Assembly: GCA_001724265.1 (NCBI GenBank)
Contig: MEDY01000205.1
Location: 1 to 64,000, forward strand
Length of the DNA: 64,000 nucleotides
From: Rhizaria sp. SCN 62-66
Lineage: Eukaryota > Rhizaria, unplaced
Direction of reading: 5' to 3'
The notes under the pieces: generated by a model
Seen by the model: only the letters and a program-made list of their open reading frames with translations
Told to the model about the DNA's origin: nothing
Database searches by the model: none
Position numbers and translations under genes: made by a program
In this document: one piece after another, positions 20,709 through 32,080 of the stretch
Layout of the letters: each line of letters starts with the position of its first letter
Numbering within the stretch: the stretch's first letter is position 1

Positions 20709-21863
20709 TTAGTTATGCCCGTCGAAGTCACCCTCAAATTCTGCAATGACCAGCCCACGGAACTTATCCCCGTCCTTAGTACGGCAGGCGTCATACAGCC
20801 GGCGCAACGTGACCACAAACGGCCCGTAGTCGGCGTTCACGTCCGACACGAGCGCAACGGCAGGCGTGTCTAGCGTGGCGATGATGGGAGACCAGTGGCC
20901 GCCGATAAGCGCGCGCGCACGGCCCCAGGCTGAGGTCGGCGCGGTGCCAAACAGAGGCTGACGGAGGAAATTCGCAGCGACGCGCACGTTGGGGCGGTTA
21001 GCCTTGGCGATGAGAGCGCAAAAGGCGTCGAAATTGACTGTAGCGCCGTCAACAGGCACGGATTCGACCGACTTCAGCGAAACGCCCGCAGGTAAGAGCC
21101 CGACCGAGCGCGCGACTGCCTCGTGGAGCTGTTTTAACGTCGCTGGACCGGGCATGCGGCGGGTAGGAACGATGGCGGCGCGCGAGATGGAGTAGAGCAA
21201 GGTGTTGACGGTGGCGGGGGCGCAGTAGCCCTCGACGGGCTGGTAGAAGGTGCACTCTTCGACGCGGTCCCAGGGTCCCAGCGGCGCAATACGACGGTCG
21301 ACCGAGTCCGGATCAGGGGCCTCACCCGCGGTGGCGGCGGAGCGCGCGGCGGCAAGAGCGCCCCGGGCGGCGTCGGCGTCAACTAAGCCGCTTTGCTGCG
21401 CGTGGGTAAGCAGGGCAGCGCGGTACGGAGAGGCGGACCACAGACGCCAGATAAGGGCGGAGTCTTTAAACTCGGGGGCGTCGCGGATAACGGGGCGTGT
21501 GGCGTTAAACTCGTGGCCAACCTCGCGGCTGGCGATGTTGCGGACCATGTTCTGGTAGCCGGAGTACGCGAGATAGATCGATAACGCGGCCGGGATGAGG
21601 ATGGTAAGGTTCAACCACCAGCACAGGACAATGTAGCTGAGGACAAAAAGGCCGATAGCGCGGCCGAACATCATGAAGGTAAAGAAAATGGGCCAGATGA
21701 CCTTGTAGGCCTTGGGAAAGAGGTGCTTGTGCTCCACCGGCGCGCGGCCGGCGTCGATGATACGGGTGTTCGTCACCGGCAACAGAGGTTGGAGTTGGAC
21801 CTTGGTGTAGCTGAAGCTCTTCGGACTCAACGGCTCGTCGCCGGTGGCCGCGGGGGAACTCAT
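20709..21863 (-). CDS. Membrane-anchored phytochelatin-synthase-like peptidase
   Basis: Single exon, 384 residues, ATG at 21863 and TAA stop. The C-terminal half matches the phytochelatin synthase fold (clan CA, papain-like). A nucleophile motif EGYCAPATVN has Cys214, GGHWSPI has His323 and VSDVNADYGP has Asp341. The Cys-His and His-Asp spacings are 109 and 18. The Arabidopsis PCS1 triad is Cys56, His162 and Asp180, with spacings of 106 and 18. The ending FRGLVIAEF corresponds to the conserved RGF-type end of the domain. In known family members the domain cleaves glutathione and, in full enzymes, transfers gamma-Glu-Cys to make phytochelatins. Residues about 53-105 form one or two membrane segments (FFTFMMFGRAIGLFVLSYIV), which is unusual because plant and yeast enzymes are soluble. 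There is no Cys-rich C-terminal sensor. Whether it synthesises phytochelatin or only hydrolyses glutathione conjugates cannot be told. Confidence 0.75.
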   Translation of the reverse strand: MSSPAATGDEPLSPKSFSYTKVQLQPLLPVTNTRIIDAGRAPVEHKHLFPKAYKVIWPIFFTFMMFGRAIGLFVLSYIVLCWWLNLTILIPAALSIYLAYSGYQNMVRNIASREVGHEFNATRPVIRDAPEFKDSALIWRLWSASPYRAALLTHAQQSGLVDADAARGALAAARSAATAGEAPDPDSVDRRIAPLGPWDRVEECTFYQPVEGYCAPATVNTLLYSISRAAIVPTRRMPGPATLKQLHEAVARSVGLLPAGVSLKSVESVPVDGATVNFDAFCALIAKANRPNVRVAANFLRQPLFGTAPTSAWGRARALIGGHWSPIIATLDTPAVALVSDVNADYGPFVVTLRRLYDACRTKDGDKFRGLVIAEFEGDFDGHN

Positions 21864-22388
21864 GGCTGCGTGCGGATACGCCGCAAAACAGAGAAATCAG
21901 GAGAGTGTGAGTGTGAGTGTGAGTGTGAATGGGAGTTAGGAAAGCGGGAGGGTCTGGGGGTGCGGTTCTGACCGAGGTTCGGCAGAGATAAAAGCAAGGC
22001 AAGAACGGATCAGAGAAACGTATGAATTTAAGAGCAAACACAAAAAGTTGAGATATTGCAGATTGGTAAGTTGTGGCTCATTTGACGAACAGAGAGCTGT
22101 GTTTGAGCAGCGTCTGAGTCGCCGTTCATTCGCCGAACCACAAGTGCGTAGTGGCGACGTGGGCCGATCGGCGTCATCCTCAAGCAAGGTGACTAATCAT
22201 GCCATAGAGCGTTGCAACGGACTTCCGAGATGAAATAAAGCGGCATAACGCTAGAATAAAGAACCATATACTGTATTATTGTCTTCATAGACAATACTGG
22301 CCCCATCACACGACCTAAAATACTCCCAAAGAAACAAAGAGCGACTTGACAGCTTATATCAATCTTACCCAAGGACACCAAACCCACT
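21864..22388. promoter_or_regulatory. Spacer upstream of the PCS-like gene
   Basis: 525 bp between two minus-strand genes. It includes a short (GTGTGA)-type tandem repeat at about 21903-21930 near the PCS-like start. It should hold the promoter of the PCS-like gene and the 3' UTR of the Lys/Ala-rich gene. No gene is visible. Confidence 0.45.
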
Positions 22389-23897
22389 TCAATCGTCGGC
22401 GAAGGCGTTAAGCTTGGCGCGCGCCTCGGCGGCCTGCTTCGCGCGCGCGAGCCGGTCCGCGACCGTGGACGGCATCGCCGCCACGAGAGAGCTCGCGCCC
22501 CCGGCAGCCGCCTTGACCGTGGTGGCGCCTGCGGTGTCGCCGCGGGTGTAGGCAGCGGCGTACGCCTCGAACGCGGCCTTCTCAGCGCTATTCTTGCCGC
22601 TGCCGCTAGAGACGCCCGTCTCGGACTTGCCGGCCTTGTTGCCGCCGTCCTTCTTGTCCTTCTTATCTTTCTTAGCGTCCTTAGAGTCAGAAGCAGCGTC
22701 AGTGCTAGACTCAACACTCCCCAGCGTAGCGGCGGCGGCCTTGTCGCGGGCCTGCAGCTGCGCGCGTGCGACGGCCATCTTCTCCGCAAACACCTTGGCC
22801 TCGCCCGACGCCTTCTCAGCCGCCAAGAACGCCTTACGTGCGTTTTCGTTGTTCTTGCGGGAGCTAGCACCCTTGCGGCGGGCGACCGAGTAGGCGTGGA
22901 CCTTCTTCCGCATGTCGACCGCCGCCTTGTGCTCAAACGCAGGCGCGCCCTTGGCCTTGGGGATGCGCTCGGCGTTGAGCGCCCAGAGCTGGAGGTGGCG
23001 TGTCAGCTCCGCCCACTTCAGCGCCTCGATGCGCGCCGTCAGCTCGGGCGTCGCGGGCGGGAGGGCGACCGAGAGCTGAACCGTCTTGGCGAGCCCGAAG
23101 TCGCTGTCGAGCGTCGTGTGAGGCATCGTCCCCAGGCAGAGGCGGCGCGCGACGGCTTCGGTGACGATGCGGATGTTGCGCTTGATGTCCTCCGTCATCC
23201 CAGCCGGGTCCGCCGCGGTCAACGCGAAGGGGTTCTTGTTCTCCTTGGCCGCCGCGAGCGCCTGTTGGCGCTGCTCGCGGAGCTTGGCGCGCGCCGCCTC
23301 GGCCGCCGCAGATCCGGGCGGGTACTTGCGGTCAAACTCGGCCTTACGCGCCGCGGCCTCGGCCTGCCGGGCGGCGGCCGCGGCGTCCTTGACGGCTTGG
23401 CGGTCAGCGGCCTCCTTCGCGGCCTGAGACTGGAGCTCAGCAGCGCGGGCGGCGAGGAAAGCCTTCTTGCGCTCGTTGCGCTCGCGGAGAAGCTTCTGAG
23501 CGGCTGTCTCCTCGCCAGCGAGGGCGGCGGCAGCGTCAGCGGCAGGCTTGGGCTTGGACGACTTGGAGGCTGCCTTAAAGTCAGCAGGAGCGGTGGGAGG
23601 GAGGTTGTTGACCTTGCGATCCTTCTTGTCCTTCTTGTCGCTGATGCCAGTCGAGTTGGCCTCCTTGGCAGCCTTCTTGGCGGCGGCGGCCTTGCGGGCA
23701 GCGATGGCGTCCTCGTCCTCGGACTCGGAGTCGGAGGCGACGGGGGCGGCGGCCTTCTTGGACTTCTTGGTGACGGCCTTAATCTCAACCTCAGAGTCGT
23801 CGGATTCGGCGGCGGCGACGACGGCCTTCTTGGAGGCCTTCTTGGCACTTGGCTCGGCGGCGGCGGGGGCGGAGGCGCTGGTCTTGCGAGAAGACAT
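22389..23897 (-). CDS. Lys/Ala-rich charged protein of unknown function
   Basis: Single exon, 502 residues, from ATG at 23897 (MSSRKTSASAPAAAEPSAKK) to a TGA stop. The first 150 residues alternate basic Lys runs with acidic Ser/Asp/Glu patches (ESDDSEVE, SDSESEDED), as in nucleolar or chromatin-associated proteins with CK2-type sites. Residues about 130-230 are strongly helical (QKLLRERNERKKAFLAARAAE) and probably a coiled coil. A more globular stretch follows (DIKRNIRIVTEAVARRLCL). After a helical region there is a KKDKKDKKD patch and an Ala-rich C-terminus. I recognise no family. A nuclear location is inferred from composition only. Confidence 0.75.
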   Translation of the reverse strand: MSSRKTSASAPAAAEPSAKKASKKAVVAAAESDDSEVEIKAVTKKSKKAAAPVASDSESEDEDAIAARKAAAAKKAAKEANSTGISDKKDKKDRKVNNLPPTAPADFKAASKSSKPKPAADAAAALAGEETAAQKLLRERNERKKAFLAARAAELQSQAAKEAADRQAVKDAAAAARQAEAAARKAEFDRKYPPGSAAAEAARAKLREQRQQALAAAKENKNPFALTAADPAGMTEDIKRNIRIVTEAVARRLCLGTMPHTTLDSDFGLAKTVQLSVALPPATPELTARIEALKWAELTRHLQLWALNAERIPKAKGAPAFEHKAAVDMRKKVHAYSVARRKGASSRKNNENARKAFLAAEKASGEAKVFAEKMAVARAQLQARDKAAAATLGSVESSTDAASDSKDAKKDKKDKKDGGNKAGKSETGVSSGSGKNSAEKAAFEAYAAAYTRGDTAGATTVKAAAGGASSLVAAMPSTVADRLARAKQAAEARAKLNAFADD

Positions 23898-24575
23898 CGG
23901 GCAACCTACGCATGCAAAGTAGGTGCAGAGGGAAAAGGTGCAGAGGGACGCGTGTGGAGGCGGTTTGGCGTGGCGGGGGTGGGGCGATGGGGAATAGGGC
24001 GGGGACGGCAATTGACAAGCAGGGGAAGAAGACGAATGAGCGCGACATAAAATACAAAACGACGCACGAGAAGCACCATCAACTTCGTGAATCGCTATTA
24101 AACCCAACTTTACGATGACCACACTGTCCACAGAGACCACGCAATTCACCCTCCGTGACGGCACAGCCAGAGCTTGAACTCGAAGCGAGAGTTCGTGATT
24201 TTTTCGACCGACGAGCGGACGGACGACAGGACGGAGCATCTGCTTGCCGACCGTTTGTGGTGACCGGGTTGGGGGTACAAGGGTGGAGGCGTTTCAATGT
24301 TCACGCGGACTAAGCGACTGTTGTAAGCATTTTGTACTTCATTCACAGGATAGTTTGTGCTTATTTAAGCCTTAGATTACAATTGTGGGATCCAAAACGT
24401 GCACTAATCATCCAGTTCACCTCCGGGCAGAATCCACAGTTTCGACTGAGCGTCGACCTTTCCAACTGCCGCACCCTTTTCCCCACGATTGCCTCGCTTT
24501 ACAGCTCACTGTTCCCGCTTTTTTCTTCTTCCACCACAACCTTTTTGCGGTCGTGCACCGTCTTGTGCCCAGCTT
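23898..24575. promoter_or_regulatory. Divergent promoter region
   Basis: 678 bp between the start codons of the Lys/Ala-rich gene and the tandem PH-like gene. It is moderately AT-rich near 24300-24400. Frames that run into it from both genes lose coding character. I see no distinct motif. Confidence 0.45.
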
Positions 24576-27500
24576 ATGTCTACCGACGCGACCGAATCGG
24601 CGGCTGACGCTTCCCTGTCGAGCAAGGCCGCGGACCAGATCCTCGAGGAGCGCCGTAACGCCACGCGCGCGCGCCGCGCCAAGCTCGTCGAACTCGGCCC
24701 ACAGTTCGTGCAGATTATGCGCTTTGGCCAGGGTTTTACGCGCTTTACCCCCAACACCACGGAGGATATCTTTCTGTGGTACGATCCCGAGGACAACCGC
24801 GGCGGCGCGCTCTGCTGGGAACCCCTCGTTGAGTTGACTGACGAACAACGCGCGACCCTCTCCGTGTCTGACCGTGGCATGCTGCAGCCGAAGCAGGTGT
24901 CCGAGGCCAACACCATGCGTCTCTACTCCGTCTCGGACATCTTTATGGGTCGTACCAACGAGGTTTTCCGCGCGCATATGGATAAGGTTCCCAACCCCAA
25001 ACTGTGCATGTCATTCGCCGCCTACGACAACGTGACCCCTCCGCTGCACATCCTGCCTCCGCTGCGCTCGCAGATGGAGACGTGGATCTACGGCATCCAG
25101 CACTTGCTCAAGCAAGACGGCTACGCCTACGTCGAGGCCGATGAGCGGACAGACCGCGCTGAGCAGGCCGTGTTCGAGAAGTACACCGCGAAGCAACTCG
25201 TGCGGCTGATCACTAAGTCTGACCCCGAGGTCGCCGCGCTGCGCATCTCGGCCACACTTACGGCGATGAACCGCGGACAGGCGTTCACTCGCTATTACCC
25301 CGACGGCGTGACGGAGGAGATCAAGCTATTCTACTGCTACGACGGCCACAAGGGCACTCTCTTCTGGGGCCCCCGCAACGCGCCCGAGGGCTACCTCTCC
25401 CTGCGCGCCGTCACCGACATGTGGCTCGGCAAGCACGGGCTGCTGCTGCAGGAGGCCGCCGCGTCGCTCGACTCGGCGTGCTGTGTGACGCTGGCGTCGA
25501 AGCGCGCGGTGCTGGCGCTCGCCGCCCCCACCCGCGACGTCATGTCGCGGTGGGTCTACGGCGTGCACACGCTGCTCACGGCCTCGCCGGAGCTCATCAA
25601 GCAGCTCAACGAGCAGGCTGATGCCGCGTCGAAGACGGACGCGCGCACCCGCACTGCCGCCCGCTCCGCGCAGCAACAGACCAGCAGCCCTTCTTCCGCC
25701 GCCGCCGCCGCCGCTAAGGAGGCCGCCGCCGCCGCTGCTTCTCCTGAGGGCGAGGCTGCCCCTGCCGAGGCCGCTGCTGAGACCGCTGCTGAGACTGCTG
25801 TTGATCCTGAGGCTGAGGCTGAGGCTGCGAAGGCTGCGACAGCCGCCGCCGTGGCGTCCGGGGAGCTCGACGCCGCGGCCATGCTCGCTGCACTGCAGTC
25901 GCGCGGCGCCAACGCAAATGCGGGCGCCGCGGTCTCCGCGGGCGACAACAACAACGACGAGGACGACGACGCTGACGATGACGCCGACGCGGTGGCCGCG
26001 GCGGATGAGATCGAGGCGGAGATGTCGCGGATCGAGGCCGAGATGGAGCGCGCGCGCCACCGCAAGCAGCTCATTGAGAAGGCCCGCAAGGAGGCCGCCG
26101 AGAGGGAGGAGGCGGCGAAGAACTCGGTTGCCCAGGCTGGGTCAGCCGCCACCGACGCCCTCGCTCAGGCCAGGTACGCTCCACACTTTTACTTAGAAGA
26201 CAATATTATTACTTTGTTAAACAGTTATTTTTATTTGTTCGTATTTTTCTATGGACTTTACGTGTATTTCCTTCAGTTTCATTGCATCAGTGCACTATCT
26301 CACGGATATCAATTCCATTTTGTTTGTTTTACATAGGGCTATGCGTGAGGCAATGCTCGCCCGCGCCGCCGAGGCCGAGAAGGCGATGGCCGCCGCTGCC
26401 GCCGCGGCCACCGCTCTGGCCGCCGAAGACGCCGCCAAGCGGGCTTCCGCCGCCGCCGAGGGCGCTGGCGCTGGCTCTGACGATGATGACGACGACGACG
26501 ATGACGACGACGACGACGACGCGTCCGGCGAGGATATGGACGATGCGGCCGATCTCGCCGCGCGCTCCCGTGGCCGCGGCCGCCGTCTGTCGCTGTTCTC
26601 GGCGCTTGAGCTCGATGACGACGTCCGCTCAGCGCTCACGTTTGGCGAGGAGGATTTCCTCTTTCAGGTACGCTTTTTTGTTGTTGTTATCTCTTCTATA
26701 GAGGCGTCATAGGGAAGTATTCTTTCATATTTCTTTTGAAATTTGCAATTTAAATCGACTCGTTTAGTTTTATTCTTACACTTTTTATCTTCATGACGTA
26801 TGCTACTTTGTGTTGTTTTCGTTAAAGGAGGGCAAGTCGACTGCTGTCGCGCGCACTCGTGAGCACGTCGGCCAAGACGACGACGACGACGACTCCAACG
26901 CCGCCGCCGCCGCCGCCACCGCCGCTGCCGCCGCTTCTGCCGCCGCCGAGGCCGAGGCTGACGCTGAGACTGAGGCTGTTGACGAGGTTGACGCCGAGGC
27001 CGAGGCGGAGACCGGTCACGCCGCCGCCGCCGGCGCTGAGGGCGATGCGGGCGCGAGCCTCATGGACTGGACGTCGCTGCGATTTGACGGCAGTACCGCC
27101 GCGCCACTGCAGGAGTACGAGTCGCCTGATGCTATGATGGCTGCGGCTGACCTCGATGGCGTCGCTGAGGAGGCCGTCGAATACCAGGTACGCTTTTATC
27201 CTGACGTAGTCTTCACTATTCAACGTGATTTAATTATATTTTAATGTGATTTTATATTGGTAACTAGTATTGTTTGTTTTTGTTTTGTTACACTCACACC
27301 AACACCTTTGCGCTCTATTGTACATTCTTGTTTCCACAGGAGGAGGAAGGCGAGATCGTCGGTGACGACCACGACGCCGCCCCCGCCGCCGCCGCTGCCA
27401 CCGCCGCCGCTACCCCCGCCGCCGCTTCCCGCGGGTCTCTGGCCGCCCCCGCCGCCGCCCGCGCCGCCCCCACAACCCCATCTCGCGCCGCGGCCGGTGC

Positions 27501-28194
27501 CCGCACTTCAGTCACCGGTTCGACCGCCGCCGCTCGTACCCCCCTGTCCAGCCGCCCGTCCGCCGCCGCGGCCGCGTCGGGCTCTGCGGCGCGCCCCGGC
27601 ACCGCCACGCGCCCCGGCGCCACCGCCACCACGCCCGGCGCCGCCACCGCGCGCCCTGGCACTGCCACGCGCACTCCTGGTGCCGCTGCCGCGACCGCGA
27701 CTGCGAAGCGCACCGTCCCCGCCTCCCCCGCCCCCAGCGCCGGCGCCGCTGCCGGCGCCGCGGTCACCCCGAGCGCCGTCCGCAAGCCCGCTGCCGCCGC
27801 AGGCGCGGGCGCCGCGGTGACTCCCGCCGCCCGCAAGCCTCTGGGCTCGGCCGCCGCCACCCCCGCCGCTGCTGCCACCCCGACTGCCCGCAAGCCTGTC
27901 GCGGGCGCCACCGCCTCCGCCGCCGCCACCCCCACCGCCGCCGCCATGCGCAAGCTTTTGAGCATGCCCTCTTCCGCCGCGTGCGCTGTCGCTGTGTCCG
28001 CGCGTAAGCCCACCGCTACTGCTGCTGCTGCCGGGGCTGCGGCGGCGGCGACGCCGGGCGCTGCCGCACGCAAGCCCACTACCGCTGGCGCTGCTGCTGC
28101 TGGCCCCGCCGCGGGAGTGACGCCGGGGTCTGTGGCGCGCAAGTCGACTGCCACGGGCACTCCGGGCGCCGCCACGCGCACCGCACCGAAGTGA
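24576..28194 (+). CDS. Four-exon protein with two PH-like domains and an Ala-rich low-complexity tail
   Basis: Exons 24576-26173, 26337-26667, 26828-27187 and 27340-28194 give 1,047 residues and a TGA stop. All three introns start GTACGC and end in AG, with phases 2, 0 and 0. Residues about 44-185 and 209-335 are two related PH-like modules. Each begins with a strand pair around GQxFTRxxPxxxxEEI/DIFLWYD and ends with a Trp-containing helix (METWIYGIQHLL; MSRWVYGVHTLL). A further helical region and acidic patches (DDDDDDDDDDDD) follow. The last exon is a degenerate repeat of the type TPxARKPxxxA that is rich in Ala, Pro, Thr and Lys/Arg. PH-like tandem modules usually bind lipid or protein, and the basic tail could bind membrane, microtubules or nucleic acid. 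No specific orthologue is recognised. Confidence 0.75.
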
Positions 28195-28475
28195 AGCCGC
28201 CAGGGATTCCGCGCTGGGAAGTTAAGCCGCCACGGCGAGGACTATGGCCACGGCAGACAAGTGACCAGAGATGCACCTTTGACTGACTGACTGACGACTG
28301 ACGACTGCTGCTGCCGCTGCTGCTGCTGCTGCTGTCTGTGCTATGTATGTGTTGTTTGCTGTGGTTGAACGTGTCAACGTACGACGCAGAATGCGCGCGT
28401 TTGATATGTGTTAAACTCTGAGCGACGATAACGACTTACAGTAGTACAGTCCATAGCAGCGAGGCTCTTGCGTGC

Positions 28476-28514
<39 letters not shown>

Positions 28515-28978
28515 ACGTTTTCTTGATGATTGCTACCTGGCTTGTGCGTGTGTGTGTTTTTCTCTTTCTTTTTCAGTCTTTCTGCCGTTGTGTATGTGTG
28601 TGTGTGTGTTGTTGTTTTTTCCCTTTTGTTTTGATTACGACTGACATTTGTTTTTGCGCTATCTGATCAGAGTCGAGTCGAATCAATATCATCAATCACA
28701 TCAACAACCCCAATTATAACTAGAGACAGTGCTTTGTCATTTTCTTCTTGTCAAGAATCATTTTGCGCAACACACCAGCTTTCCTTGTTTTATTCCAATA
28801 CTACTAATAATACATACTCTCTACATTTATATAATACAAACGTACACAATTCTCATTTTGTATTTGCCATTTCAGATAACATCTCGCTAAATATCATTGC
28901 ACGCACAACTAGTAGCATGGTCTTTTTGATTTCAACTTAGCTTTTGGATTTAAGCAGCTTTTTCTTGTTTTGTTAAGC
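28195..28978. other. Convergent intergenic region with CTG repeats
   Basis: 784 bp between a TGA and a TAA stop on opposite strands. It contains a (CTG)n tract at 28477-28514 and a shorter one near 28308-28331, plus pyrimidine/TG-rich sequence around 28545-28630. The 3' UTRs of both genes probably lie here. No gene is visible. Confidence 0.55.
28477..28514. repeat. (CTG)n microsatellite
   Basis: About 12 to 13 uninterrupted CTG units in a non-coding spacer. Confidence 0.9.
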
Positions 28979-30189
28979 TTACAAGAGACGCGGCTTCTTT
29001 TTGAACCGGTTCGCAGTAACTGTGGCGCGCGCAAGCCTATCGCGCTCCGCCAGCCGAATAGCCTCCGCCTCAGCGTTCGCCAGTGCAGCCGCCTCCGCCG
29101 CCGCGGCTTCGGCCGCAGCAGCAGCAGCCGCGGCTGCTGCGGCGGCGGCAGCGGCAGCGGCAGCGCGCTCCTGCTGCCCCAGAGCGCTATTGCCAGCACA
29201 ATTTGCACCGGCACGACTCCCGCTACTGCTGCTGCTGCTGCTGTTGTCGTTATTATTTCTGGAATTGTCGACGCTATTGAACCCCATCATGCTGTCGTTG
29301 AACGGATCGTTGTTAAAATCATCATTGTTGTTATTATTCTGATCATAATCGTCGTCATAATCGTCGTCGTCATAGTAATCTTGGCTGTTTTTGCCCAGTC
29401 CGCGCTTGCGGCTGCGATCTGACCTCGCACTTTCCCCTTTACTCCCTTTAACACCACTGCGCGTGGTCCTATTAGCATCCCTATCGTCGTCGTCGTCGCT
29501 CTCGTCGCTGTCACCGCCGCCATCGGCGCTGATTTTGCCGTTGTTACCGCCGCCACCGCCGCCATCCGCGTCTTTGTCGACTCCAGAGTCTAAACACCGC
29601 CGCTGCCGACTGCGGGCGACGCTCCGCACCGCCACCGCGACCGCATTCACCGCCGGACCCAGTGCGCCGCCGCGGCGGGCTGCCTCAGAGCACAGCCTCT
29701 GAGCCTGCTCCACGGGGCCTTGCTGTGCCTGCAACGTGCGGGCATGGTTCCGAAGCTACTTCCGCGCCGCGTTTGACAGAGTCGCACTCGCTGAGTTGGC
29801 AGCGTTGGATTTGGTCGAGGGCGTTGCGGTCGCAGTTTTGGTCTGACCGGAAAAGTTGCCTTTCCTCTCAACAGTGACGTCAATCGCATTGCTATCATCA
29901 TCATCATCGTCGTCATCGTAATCGTTCTCGTCGGTCAGCATGCCCAAATTGCCGGTGACTGCCACGATCGCGGCGTTGGCCGTCGAGAGCACCACCGCGG
30001 CTGCGGCGGTAGCGGTGTCGGCCGCTTCCGTCGCCGCGGCGGCGGAGGCGCGCAGAGGCGTCCATAACAGCAGACGCAGCGCCAAAGCGGCGGCGGCGGG
30101 CGCGAGGGGCGCGCAACGAAAGCCCCACGTAATACCACCTCCGCCACCGCCACCGCCGCCGCCACTGCTGCTGCTGCTGCTGCTGTTGC

Positions 30190-30229
<40 letters not shown>

Positions 30230-32080
30230 GGTATTTGTGTTTGTGGTGGCGAGGGGCCGCGAAGAGGCGCACAGTGACAGAACCGACTGGGAAGCATCGT
30301 TATCGATGCCACCAAGGCCGAGCCCAGAGCCGGAGCTAGAGCTAGGATTAAAGCTAGAGCCAGATGCAAGGCGATTACTGCTGTTGCAGTTGCTGCTACC
30401 GCGATCGTCGCTGGCACTGTCGACGCTGCTGACGCTCTCGGTGGCGAAAGAGTAAAGCCTCTCAACGGAACTCACATTGCTACTGTTACCACTACTCGCA
30501 ATGCTGCTGCTGCTGCTGTTGTTGTTGTTGGTGCTCGAAGGATTACTCCCGCCCGCGGCAGTCAGACCGAGGCGCGACGGCGGGGGGAACAGGGCGCTGC
30601 GGATGCTGCGAATAATCGCGTCCGCGGGCGTGTTTGACGGCGTCGCCGGCATGTAAACACCACGTTCGATTGATAGCACTGAGGCGCGGCAGCGACGTAG
30701 CCAAACACGCTCTAGGTCAGTCACCAGCAACAAATACCCACTGTTACCACTCGCATTACCACCGCTGCCGCTGCTGGCGCTGTGACCAGGAGTGTTGTTT
30801 TTGATGTTTTTGAATGCGACGAATTTGGCAAGTAGAGTCTGGCGCAAGGGAGGGAAATCGCAGAGGCCGCGGCGGCGCTCTCGGATCGCCACGCCGCGGG
30901 CAGCCGCCTCCGCGACGACAGCGGAGACGGCTGCAGAGGTCGTATCACTGCTGGCTCCCATAGCCGCAGTGAGGTTGTTGCCGTTATCGTTCGCGTTGCT
31001 GTTGTTGTTGTCACTGCTGTTGTTGTTGTTGCTGCTAAAAATGGCGGCGGCTGCAAGAGCGTCTGCTGCGGCTACAGCCTCAGGCCACAGCGTCACAACA
31101 CACTCAGAAAGAATCCCACTGGCACTGGCGATGGCACTGGCGCTGGCACTTGCATCGTTTTCGCAGTCGGCGGCATGCAAAGTGACCGTTTTGGTCAGCC
31201 CCGGTTGCGCCAGCGCCAGCGTGCGCGCCAGTGCCGGCGAGACCTCATCGACGCCCCGTTGCGCGGGCGGGACGGGCCCGCGGAGCCACTGCGCGGCGCG
31301 CGGGGCCCAGTAGGCGCGCGCGGCGGCGGAGGCGGCGGCGGTGCCAGAGGCGAGCGCGCGTAAAGCGGCGGCGTCGTCCAAACTCTGAGAGAAACTCGCA
31401 CCTGCTTCCATGTCATTCATTGCGCTCGCACACGCAGTTGCAGCCGCAGTCGAGCTAGAGCTAGAGCTGGAGTTAGAGTTAGAATGAGCCGCTGGAGGAA
31501 TAGTACTCGCGCTGTTATTGTTATTGCTGTTGCTATTGTGAGTAGATATGTCGTTAAAGAGGCCGCCAGCGTCGTCGTCTGCAAAAAAGGCGTCCAAGTC
31601 GTCGTTCATTGCAGTCTTTTGCGCCGCCGAGAGGTGTGTGTGGTTGTTATCATCATTCACCGCCGCCGCGAAATGAGCGGACGAATCGTTACTTGGGTCA
31701 ACGTCGGCACTCGGAGCATTCTCCGCCGCTGCTAAGCTTTGCTGCTGCTGTTTGGCGGCGGCAGCGGCTGCAGTGGCGGCTGCGGCGGCGGCGCGGGCGG
31801 CGGCGCGCTCGGCAGCAGCTTCGATAGCAACAGCGGCGGCAACGGCTCCTTCAGTAGGCGGGGCAGTGCACAGTAATGACAGCTGCTCCTCAGCCTTTCC
31901 CCCGCCGCCGCCGCGGTAGTGGATCGCGGGCAGGCGCGGGAGGCGGAGGCGTTCGCCGGTGGCCGGGACGTCACGGGCGTGGCTGCCGAGAGCGAGGGAT
32001 AGAGACGGGGTGAAGTAGCTCGGCAGCTCCACCCACGCGACTGCGGAGAAGAGCCGCAGCTCCTCGGGGGTCAAACTCAT
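28979..32080 (-). CDS. XLF/Cernunnos (NHEJ1)-like end-joining factor, with an in-frame TAG
   Basis: ATG at 32080 (MSLTPEELRLFSAVAWVEL), TAA at 28979, 1,033 residues if TAG codon 775 (29756-29758) is read through. Two blocks match the XLF head domain. LLAKFVAF...YLLLVTDLERVW, about residues 417-460, aligns with LLAKVF...YALLVSDLQQVW. GITWGFRCAPL near residue 650 aligns with FYWNFHCMLAS. In between are long Asn/Ser/Ala insertions (poly-Asn near 30189-30230). The very C-terminus, reached only through the TAG, is RFKKKPRLL, close in pattern to the XLF Ku-binding motif KRKKPRGLF. XLF bridges broken DNA ends with XRCC4-Lig4 and Ku in the nucleus. The protein is over three times the usual ~300 residues because of low-complexity insertions. 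The family call rests on short motifs read by eye. Confidence 0.65.
29756..29758 (-). other. In-frame TAG in the XLF-like gene, probably sense
   Basis: The TAG is codon 775. The same frame continues 258 codons to a TAA and ends in a Ku-binding-motif-like tail. Confidence 0.8.
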
